Below are positions 7,834 to 13,073 of a DNA stretch of 14,816 nucleotides, one piece after another. The DNA lies in contig JAISCU010000087.1 of assembly GCA_031265345.1 (NCBI GenBank), positions 1 through 14,816 of the forward strand, in the 5' to 3' direction. Positions within the stretch are counted from its first letter, which is position 1. Each line of letters opens with the position of its first letter. A model generated the notes under the pieces. That model saw only the letters and a program-made list of their open reading frames with translations. It searched no databases and was not told where the DNA came from. The stretch is from Bifidobacteriaceae bacterium. GTDB taxonomy: Bacteria > Actinomycetota > Actinomycetes > Actinomycetales > WQXJ01. The translations under genes were made by a program, and so were the position numbers.

Positions 7834-8529
7834 TCAGTCGACGGACTCGCCCCGTTGCACCTGCGGGTTCGGCATCCGGGTGCGGCGCATCTGGAGCGAC
7901 CGGTTGATGCCGTACCAGACCGACCCGCGCGGCAGGTTGTCCTCGCCGAACTTGGCGATCAGGGCTCGCTTGAGCTTGCGGCCCCGGATGACGGCATCGA
8001 GAATGATCGCGATCAGGACCACGTACATGAGCAGCATCACGACAGACGCGATCAGCGGCGCCAACTGGACCAGGAAGAACAGCAGGATCAGCGACCCCAG
8101 CGCGATGAAGACCACATATTCCCCGAGCGCGCGCCGCGAGTCGATGTAATCGCGGGTCCAGCGCCGGACCGGCCCTTTGTCGCGCGCGGGCATGTAGCGT
8201 TCGTCGCCGTTCTTCATCGCCAGGTCGAAGCGCTCCCGTTGGCGCGCGCGTTCGGCCTTCTGCTGCTCCTTGGTCAGCGGCGTGGTCGGTTTCGCGCCGG
8301 CGCCGCCGAGGGGTCGCTTATGCGCGGCCTCGGCCTCCTTCCGGGTCGGCGTGGGGCGCCCCTTGCCGTCCGCTTTGTCGCCGGCCGCCTGGGCGCTCGC
8401 CTGGCTCCCCGCCTTGCTGGTGGCCCTGCCGCCAGCCTTGCCGCCAGCCTTGTCGCCAGTCGATCTGGCCGTGGCCGTCTTGGTGGGTCTGGTCGTCTTG
8501 GCCGCGGGCCGATTGAACTTGATTGGCAC
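7834..8529 (-). CDS. DUF3043 family membrane protein
   Basis: A 231-residue protein of the actinobacterial DUF3043 family; function unknown. Residues 1-55 are Lys/Ala/Gly-rich and repetitive (AGGKAGG, KAGSQAS). Family motifs follow: KGRPTPTRKEAEA at 56-68, then YMPARDKGPVRRWTRDYIDSR at 112-132. Two membrane helices lie at about 138-157 and 159-180. The C-terminal motif RGSVWYGINRSLQMRR ends in NPQVQRG. Both ends are probably cytoplasmic. The start is GTG 8529; TAGACT ends 7 bases upstream. A GAAAGG there is too close to be a good ribosome site, so leaderless translation is likely. It diverges from the M20 dipeptidase gene. Confidence 0.92.
   Translation of the reverse strand: MPIKFNRPAAKTTRPTKTATARSTGDKAGGKAGGRATSKAGSQASAQAAGDKADGKGRPTPTRKEAEAAHKRPLGGAGAKPTTPLTKEQQKAERARQRERFDLAMKNGDERYMPARDKGPVRRWTRDYIDSRRALGEYVVFIALGSLILLFFLVQLAPLIASVVMLLMYVVLIAIILDAVIRGRKLKRALIAKFGEDNLPRGSVWYGINRSLQMRRTRMPNPQVQRGESVD
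8427..8459 (-). repeat. 12-base tandem repeat inside the DUF3043 gene
   Basis: TGCCGCCAGCCT occurs twice in a row (8427-8438, 8439-8450), followed by a degenerate third copy starting TGTCGCCAG. It encodes the AGGKAGG part of the low-complexity N-terminal region and could vary in length by slippage without shifting the frame. Confidence 0.75.
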
Positions 8530-8560
8530 GCCTTTCAGTCTATGGCGTTACCGTGGAGGG
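8530..8560. promoter_or_regulatory. Back-to-back leaderless promoters, DUF3043 / M20 dipeptidase
   Basis: The divergent gap is only 31 bases. On the minus strand TAGACT (plus 8537-8542) lies 7 bases from GTG 8529. On the plus strand TACCGT (8549-8554) lies 6 bases from ATG 8561. The layout copies that of the pepA/pyrD gap. GGAGGG at 8555-8560 touches the dipeptidase ATG directly, too close to work as a Shine-Dalgarno. No clear -35 boxes are seen. Confidence 0.5.
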
Positions 8561-10000
8561 ATGAGCACCCTGCCCCAGTTGGCCGACCGGGTCGACGCCC
8601 AGTTCCCCCAGACCGTCGAAGTCCTCAAGTCGTTGGTCGCCATCCCCTCGTACGCGGCTCCGTCCGCGCCGCCTGACGTGCTACTTCGCTCGGCTGAGCG
8701 GGTGGCGGACCTGCTGTGCGGCATCGGCGGCCAAGATGTCGAGATCGTTCAGGCCGGTGGCGGCCCCGGCGTGATAGGGCAGATCTGGGTGTCCGATGCC
8801 GCCCCGACCGTCCTGCTGTACGCCCATCACGACGTTCAGCCCGTAGCGAACGACTGGTCAACCGACCCCTGGGAACCCGTCATCAAAGGCGACCGGCTGT
8901 ACGGGCGGGGCGCGGCGGATGACGGCGCCGGGGTGGCCCTGCACGTCGCGGCGCTGCGAGCCCTGGGGTCGGACCTGGGCGTCAACGTGCGTTTCTTCAT
9001 CGAGGGGGAGGAGGAGTCGGGTTCGCCCACGTTCGGCGCGTTGCTGCGCCGGTACCGCGACCGGCTGGCCGCCGATGTGGTGGTGATCGCCGATTCCGAC
9101 AACGCCTCGGTCGACGTCCCGGCCCTGACGGTCTCGTTGCGCGGGGTCACGGACGTCACGGTGACGCTCCGGATCGCGGAGCACGCGGTGCATTCGGGCA
9201 GTTTCGGGGGAGTCGTGTTGGACGCGCCCACTTTGTTGGCGCGGTTGATCGCCACTTTGCACGATGCCGCCGGGTCGGTCTGCGTGGAGGGCTTGGCTCC
9301 GACCGGTCACACTCGGGCGTCGGTTTCACCCGAGTCGATCCGGCAGGGCGCCGGGCTGGTGCCTGGCTTGGTCTTGGCGGGGGAGGGGTCGGTGGCGGAC
9401 AGGCTGTGGTGGAGCCCGGCGATCGATCTGATCGGCTTCGATTCGACCGGTGTGGACGAGTCCTCGAACACGATCCAGCCGGTGGCGCGGGCGCGGCTGT
9501 CGTTGCGGGTGCCTCCGGGGATGGACCCGGTGGTGGCGCAGGCGGCGTTGGCGCGGCATTTGGCGGAACGGGTCGAGTTCGGAGCCTCGTTGGTGATCGA
9601 GGACGGTGTGTCGGGCGCCGGGTTCAAGGCGGACATCTCCGGCCCGGCCTACGCCGTCGCCTGCCGGGCCTTGGGCGACGCCTTCGGTCAGCCGGTCGTG
9701 TTCCAGGGGCAGGGCGGATCGATCCCGTTGGCGGCCGAGCTGGCGGCGGTGTTCCCCGGGATCGAGGTGCTGATGACCGGTGTGGAGGACCCCGACTCGC
9801 GGGCGCACTCCGGGGACGAGTCGGTGTCGTTGCCGATGCTGCGCAAGGCGGTGCTGGGAGAGGCGTTGCTGCTGGATTATCTGCGGTCGTACGGCGCGGG
9901 GTTGGGCGCTGGTGGCGGTGCCCAGGTGGGTGCTGGGCTTGGCGCCGAGGACGGTGCTGGGGCAGCCGGGTGCGAGGCGCCGACAGGGACCGGGCAATGA
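8561..10000 (+). CDS. M20-family dipeptidase
   Basis: A 479-residue zinc peptidase of the M20 family (dipeptidase / CNDP-like branch). Metal and catalytic residues are visible in order: H89 and D91 in AHHDVQP, D120-D121 in GRGAADDGAG, E150-E151-E152 in EGEEESGS, D178 in VVIADSD, and the C-terminal His in SRAHSGDESVS. It probably hydrolyses dipeptides in the cytosol. The frame is open further upstream across the DUF3043 gene, but ATG 8561 starts at the family N-terminus (MSTLPQLADRVDAQFPQ). The last about 33 residues are Gly/Ala-rich (GAGLGAGGGAQVGAGLG) and are an unusual extension. The stop overlaps the next ATG (ATGA at 9997-10000), so the two genes are translationally coupled. Confidence 0.92.
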   Translation: MSTLPQLADRVDAQFPQTVEVLKSLVAIPSYAAPSAPPDVLLRSAERVADLLCGIGGQDVEIVQAGGGPGVIGQIWVSDAAPTVLLYAHHDVQPVANDWSTDPWEPVIKGDRLYGRGAADDGAGVALHVAALRALGSDLGVNVRFFIEGEEESGSPTFGALLRRYRDRLAADVVVIADSDNASVDVPALTVSLRGVTDVTVTLRIAEHAVHSGSFGGVVLDAPTLLARLIATLHDAAGSVCVEGLAPTGHTRASVSPESIRQGAGLVPGLVLAGEGSVADRLWWSPAIDLIGFDSTGVDESSNTIQPVARARLSLRVPPGMDPVVAQAALARHLAERVEFGASLVIEDGVSGAGFKADISGPAYAVACRALGDAFGQPVVFQGQGGSIPLAAELAAVFPGIEVLMTGVEDPDSRAHSGDESVSLPMLRKAVLGEALLLDYLRSYGAGLGAGGGAQVGAGLGAEDGAGAAGCEAPTGTGQ

Positions 10001-10710
10001 TCCTGGGACCCCTGAGCGCCTTGGTCGAAGGCTCGGGGCCGCCGGTGGTGCTGTTGCACGGGAACTCGGAGGACTCCTCGGTGTTCGATCGCATGCTGCC
10101 GTACTTGTGCGGCTTCACCACCATCGCACTGGATTCGCGTGGTCACGGCGCCACGCCGATGGGCTCCGCCCCCATGACGATCACCCAGCTGGCTGTCGAT
10201 TGCTGCCACGCCTTGCACGATTACCGCCGTCGCTACCGCCATTCCGGCCGGTTCGGGCTGATCGGGTTCTCCGATGGCGCCAACATCGGCATGGAACTGG
10301 CGATCCACCGTCCTGAGCTGTTGGCGGCGCAGGTGCTGATCGGCGGGAACACCACCCAGGGAGCGCTCAAGCCTGTCACGAACGCGGTGATCACGGTCGG
10401 CTACTGGGCCATGAAGGTGGCCGGGCTGTTCTCGGCGGCGGCTCGGCGGCGCGCCGCGGTCTGGGGGTTGATGGTCGGCCAGCCGAACCACACCCGGCCG
10501 CAACTGGAGTCCGTCCGCGTGCCGACCTTGATCATGGTGGGCGCGCGTGACGTGGTGCCGCGTCGCGAGTCGCAGCGCACCGCCCGGTTGATCCCCGGCG
10601 CCCAGTGGACCGAGATCGCGGGCCAGGGGCACAACCTGCCAGCGCGGGCGCCGCGCGTGGTGGGAGAGCTGTCGGCTGAATTTCTGGCACGTCATCTGCG
10701 CGCCAGGTAA
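9997..10710 (+). CDS. Alpha/beta hydrolase
   Basis: A 237-residue alpha/beta-hydrolase-fold enzyme without signal peptide. The catalytic triad can be read directly: nucleophile Ser92 in GFSDG, Asp185 in VGARDVVP and His212 in GQGHNLP. The oxyanion motif is LLHGNSEDSSVF near residues 19-30, and the DSRGHG motif is at 46-51. Cap residues about 120-165 are hydrophobic and basic. The substrate cannot be told; this subgroup includes esterases and C-C hydrolases. The start is fixed by the ATGA overlap with the dipeptidase gene, so it is the second gene of that transcript. The frame is open well upstream, but that part is shadow. Confidence 0.88.
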   Translation: MILGPLSALVEGSGPPVVLLHGNSEDSSVFDRMLPYLCGFTTIALDSRGHGATPMGSAPMTITQLAVDCCHALHDYRRRYRHSGRFGLIGFSDGANIGMELAIHRPELLAAQVLIGGNTTQGALKPVTNAVITVGYWAMKVAGLFSAAARRRAAVWGLMVGQPNHTRPQLESVRVPTLIMVGARDVVPRRESQRTARLIPGAQWTEIAGQGHNLPARAPRVVGELSAEFLARHLRAR

Positions 10711-10721
10711 GGTTGCCCTCA
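10703..10721 (+). promoter_or_regulatory. Possible DtxR/IdeR-type iron box upstream of erpA
   Basis: These 19 bases (starting CCAGGTAAGG, ending TTGCCCTCA) agree at 12 of 19 positions with the consensus DtxR/IdeR box as I recall it, and they begin 52 bases before the erpA ATG, overlapping the hydrolase stop codon. TAAGGT at 10708-10713 inside it also fits a TAnnnT -10 box. The match is below a strict threshold, so this is tentative. Confidence 0.3.
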
Positions 10722-10754
10722 GTGCTATTGACTTGATCGAATGGAGAACCTCAT

Positions 10755-11123
10755 ATGACGACTGCCGTCACCACCGACCAGACGACCGCCGACAAGGCCC
10801 ACGGAGTGCGGCTCACGCCGACCGCCGCCACCAAGGTCAAGGAACTGCTGGACAGGGAGGGCAAGCCGGAGCTGCGTCTGCGCCTGGCGGTCGAGCCCGG
10901 AGGCTGCGCCGGGATGCAGTACGACCTCGGCTTTGACGATTCTGCCCTGGAGGGGGATTCCGTGGTCACGTTCGACGGCGTGCCGCTGGTGGTGGACCAA
11001 CTGTCCGCCCCGATGGTCGAGGGCGCCGTGATCGACTTCGAGGATTCGATCTCCAGCCAGGGGTTCTCCATCGACAACCCGAACGCCCAGCAGGGCTGCG
11101 CCTGCGGCAACTCCTTCTGCTGA
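10755..11123 (+). CDS. erpA: ErpA/HesB-type Fe-S cluster insertion protein
   Basis: A 122-residue A-type carrier that binds and delivers Fe-S clusters to apoproteins in the cytosol. The three conserved cysteines are C51 (PGGCAGMQY) and the C-terminal C115 and C117 (GCACGNSFC); a fourth, C122, is the last residue. The first 16 residues are a Thr-rich extension typical of actinobacterial members. ATG 10755 has GGAGAA at 10743-10748, the best ribosome site in this half of the window. It lies 44 bases after the hydrolase gene and may be co-transcribed or use its own promoter. A possible iron box lies upstream. Confidence 0.94.
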   Translation: MTTAVTTDQTTADKAHGVRLTPTAATKVKELLDREGKPELRLRLAVEPGGCAGMQYDLGFDDSALEGDSVVTFDGVPLVVDQLSAPMVEGAVIDFEDSISSQGFSIDNPNAQQGCACGNSFC

Positions 11124-11140
11124 CCTGGGCGGTTCGACGC

Positions 11141-11157
11141 GCCGCCGGGTGGGCGGC
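11141..11157 (+). terminator. GC hairpin after erpA
   Basis: GCCGCC at 11141-11146 pairs with GGCGGC at 11152-11157 over a 5-base loop, 17 bases after the erpA stop. There is no T-tract. It may be a weak terminator. Confidence 0.3.
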
Positions 11158-11191
11158 ATCGTCCGTATCGGCGTGAATTGCGCCCTTGGGG

Positions 11192-11223
11192 CGTTCGTGG
11201 CACGACCTGCGCGACCACGAACG
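11192..11223. repeat. Perfect 9-bp inverted repeat between convergent genes
   Basis: CGTTCGTGG at 11192-11200 and CCACGAACG at 11215-11223 are perfect complements with a 14-base loop. It lies in the 156-base gap between erpA (+) and the Phd-like gene (-). It could be a bidirectional terminator without T-tract, or the remnant of a repeated intergenic element. No coding function is seen in 11124-11279. Confidence 0.6.
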
Positions 11224-11279
11224 TCGCCAACCCGCATTTCGGCACCGCCGTGGACGCGGCACGTCGCGCTCGGCCGCCA

Positions 11280-11714
11280 TCAGGGCCGGGGGATATCTAT
11301 GGGGGTGTCGAGCCACTGCACCGGAAGGTCCGGAGTCATCCCGTCGGCGTAAGCCTCGGCGGTGCCCTCCCAACTCCTGAATTCAGCCAGCAACTGCCTG
11401 TAATGGCCCAGTTCCGATGCGGACCACACCAAGCGGTCCATGTCGGCCGCGAATTGCTGGCGCTCCCGACCGTCGAACAGCGCGACCCAGGAGAACAGTG
11501 ATTCCAACGCTGCATCCATGTCGCCGGTGGCGAGCTTGGCCCGCATGATGTGCGATGCCAATGCCAGGCCCTCCTGCTGGGCCTCTGCTTCGTCCGCCCG
11601 CGTGAGCATGAGGTCATGGCCGTCACGCCGGGTGATCCGAACCGCACCGGTCTCGGTTTGCGCGACCACGCTCTTGGGTGAGCGGAGGAACTCGGTGAAC
11701 GTCGCCACGGTCAT
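11280..11714 (-). CDS. Phd/YefM-like antitoxin, apparently orphan
   Basis: A 144-residue protein. The first about 50 residues (TVATFTEFLRSPKSVVAQTETGAVRITRRDGHDLMLTR) resemble the Phd/YefM DNA-binding domain of type II antitoxins, where a segment like this contacts DNA and dimerises. The remainder is a helical extension with several Trp and ends in DTPIDIPRP; it is longer than a usual Phd (about 85 residues). No toxin gene fits on the minus strand downstream: only 156 bases remain before erpA, and no ORF upstream is recognisable. ATG 11714 has no ribosome site, but TACTCT lies 6 bases upstream, as expected for a leaderless mRNA. It may instead be a stand-alone regulator. Confidence 0.65.
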   Translation of the reverse strand: MTVATFTEFLRSPKSVVAQTETGAVRITRRDGHDLMLTRADEAEAQQEGLALASHIMRAKLATGDMDAALESLFSWVALFDGRERQQFAADMDRLVWSASELGHYRQLLAEFRSWEGTAEAYADGMTPDLPVQWLDTPIDIPRP

Positions 11715-11720
11715 GGTGAA

Positions 11721-11743
11721 AGAGTATCAGATAGACATCAGAT
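11721..11743 (-). promoter_or_regulatory. Promoter and direct-repeat operator of the Phd-like gene
   Basis: TACTCT (plus 11721-11726) is a TAnnnT -10 box with 6 bases to the ATG at 11714. Immediately upstream, ATCAGAT occurs twice (11726-11732 and 11737-11743), with an 11-base period, about one helical turn, in an AT-rich patch unlike its surroundings. Repeats at this place suit an autoregulating Phd-type dimer. This is inference. Confidence 0.45.
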
Positions 11744-12187
11744 TTTGGTCTGTGCTCAGGGCCTACACGGGCATGACGGCCCGAAGAGGATTGCGTCGAG
11801 ATCTGGGCTTGCTGCCCGTTGGCTTCCGCCGCTGGCGACGGCCCCGCCCAGGTCCGCTTGTAGGAACAACTTGTACGATGCCGCCGTCCCGGCACCGGGG
11901 CCGCCCCACGGGTCCGCTGGGTGTCGGGTGAGCGGCATCGTACCGGTCCAAGCTTGGCGCCTCGACCGGGGCGAACCCCCAGGGGCGGTCAGGCCGAGTG
12001 CGGACACCCTGTGTTGGTGGTCCGGTCGCTGCGGCATGCAGCATGCGGCAGACGGAGACCTGTCGCTGCGCTGTAACAGCTAACGCCGCGGCCCCGACTC
12101 CGTGACGTCGGCCAAGCGGCGGTATCTCGCGTCTACCAGTGCTGCGACTGTTGGGACCGGCGAACCGCAAGTGTCAGGGGTGAACCC
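11744..12187. other. Non-coding stretch between the Phd-like and DUF3800 genes
   Basis: About 440 bases with no gene I can support. Frames of 90-135 codons are open on both strands, but their translations are Arg/Pro/Gly-rich and match no family I know. No tRNA is seen. Notable structure: the 12-bp inverted repeat at 11873-11943, repeated CTTGTA (11857-11862, 11870-11875) and two copies of GGTCCGCT 60 bases apart (11851 and 11911). Confidence 0.6.
11873..11943. repeat. Perfect 12-bp inverted repeat with structured interior
   Basis: GTACGATGCCGC at 11873-11884 and GCGGCATCGTAC at 11932-11943 are perfect complements 47 bases apart. The interior can form CCCG/CGGG (11888-11899, loop GCAC) and a further CCCA/TGGG pairing, giving a three-way-junction shape in either strand's RNA. 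It may be a structured RNA, a regulator site or the ends of a small mobile element. Confidence 0.55.
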
Positions 12188-12203
12188 TAAACTGATGACC
12201 ATG
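12188..12203 (+). promoter_or_regulatory. -10 box and leaderless start of the DUF3800 gene
   Basis: TAAACT at 12188-12193 is a TAnnnT -10 box. ATG 12201 follows after 7 bases, while ATG 12195 is only 1 base away. No Shine-Dalgarno is present, so ATG 12201 as a leaderless start is the best reading. A small AGGG-GTGAA-CCCT inverted repeat lies just upstream (12176-12188). Confidence 0.45.
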
Positions 12204-12929
12204 CCGTCAAAGCCCGCGTCTTCCCCGTCGAGAACTCTCGTTGCGGGGTCGCCGATCCGCCTGTTCTACCTCGATGACTCCGGCGCAGTGGCCACGGGTT
12301 TCATCGTCTACTCATGGATTGAGGTCACCGCCGACGACTGGCGGGCGGGACTCCGTTCCTGGTTGATGCTGCGGAAGAGCATCGCCCGCACATTTGGCGT
12401 CCCGCCGTCGCACGAGTTGCATGCGACCAAGTTCGTCGGCGGCCGGCAACTCATCTCGACCGATCCTGCAGTCAATCAGTCCAAGGCCGCCCGCAGGAGG
12501 CTGATGGAGCAAGCGCTCCAGACCATCGGTTCCACGAGTGTGCTCCGACTCGGCACCTGCTACCGCAAGACGCCCAAGACCGGCCCCGCCTATGCCAAGG
12601 AACGCGCCGAGGTGTATTCGGCCCTGATTCAGCATCTGGACTCGAGGTTGGCGACCGATGGCGAACTGGGCCTGGTCTTCATGGACGGCGACGGCAGCGA
12701 ACCTGGCTACCGTGACGCTCATCGAGACCTGAAGTTGGCTACGAGGCGGATTATCGAGGACCCCCTTTTCCAAGGGTCGCACATCTCGCAGTGGGTCCAG
12801 ATGGCCGACCTGGTGGCCTGGACGAACTACCAGGGTTTGCTCCGGCATCCCGGCAAACAGTTCGCCTGGAACTGGGCTAAGAATCTGCTCAGCGGCGCGG
12901 ATGTGAACAGCAAGCCGATTCGGGTCTGA
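12201..12929 (+). CDS. DUF3800 domain protein
   Basis: A 242-residue protein of the DUF3800 family. The hallmarks are the N-terminal LFYLDDSG (residues 21-28, usually YLDESG), HELHATKF (71-78), MDGDGSE (161-167) and the C-terminal SQWVQMADLVAWTNYQ (196-211, the QxADxxA block). Spaced acidic residues D25/D26, E72, D162 and D203 suggest a metal-dependent, RNase H-like nuclease. That is inference; the biochemical activity is not established to my knowledge. Such genes turn up in mobile and defence regions. In-frame ATG codons lie at 12102, 12195 and 12201; the last is favoured by the -10 box. The gene stands alone on the plus strand and is convergent with the RHS operon. Confidence 0.82.
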   Translation: MPSKPASSPSRTLVAGSPIRLFYLDDSGAVATGFIVYSWIEVTADDWRAGLRSWLMLRKSIARTFGVPPSHELHATKFVGGRQLISTDPAVNQSKAARRRLMEQALQTIGSTSVLRLGTCYRKTPKTGPAYAKERAEVYSALIQHLDSRLATDGELGLVFMDGDGSEPGYRDAHRDLKLATRRIIEDPLFQGSHISQWVQMADLVAWTNYQGLLRHPGKQFAWNWAKNLLSGADVNSKPIRV

Positions 12930-12936
12930 GGCTGAG

Positions 12937-12977
12937 AAAAAAGCTAGACCCGCTTATCCACGTGTGTGGGGCGGGTC
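12937..12977 (-). terminator. Rho-independent terminator of the RHS operon
   Basis: Read on the minus strand, GCGGGTC (12977-12971) pairs with GACCCGC (12953-12947), with an inner CCAC-GTGT-GTGG stem in the loop. Four bases later comes a run of six T (12942-12937). The direction fits the end of the RHS transcript. The hairpin overlaps the last codons of the small ORF at 12954. There is no T-tract on the plus strand. Confidence 0.8.
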
Positions 12978-13073
12978 CGCACCAATAACTATAGGACGGT
13001 TCCAAGCTAGGCCCCGGTTCAGCGAGCGCGACAGCGGCCCGAGCCAATACCCCAGCCGGATCAGTTTCGTCAT
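12954..13073 (-). CDS. 39-residue ORF coupled to the RHS toxin end
   Basis: Its ATG overlaps the stop codon of the toxin frame (ATGA, 13073-13070) and it ends at TAA inside the terminator hairpin. The product (MTKLIRLGYWLGPLSRSLNRG and onward) is basic, with one weakly hydrophobic stretch; I recognise no family. An immunity gene normally follows an RHS toxin exactly here with this kind of overlap, so this may be a very small immunity protein or, more likely, the remnant of one. It also lies in the same frame as the middle fragment of the broken RHS gene. Confidence 0.45.
   Translation of the reverse strand: MTKLIRLGYWLGPLSRSLNRGLAWNRPIVIGADPPHTRG

Noticed and set aside
11745..12170. ORFs of 93-135 codons in the gap before the DUF3800 gene
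   Set aside because: Open on several frames at once, Pro/Arg/Gly-rich, no ribosome site, no recognisable motif.
12947..12977. The hairpin as terminator for the DUF3800 gene on the plus strand
   Set aside because: No T-run follows on the plus strand; the six-base run lies on the minus-strand side, so the direction is that of the RHS operon.
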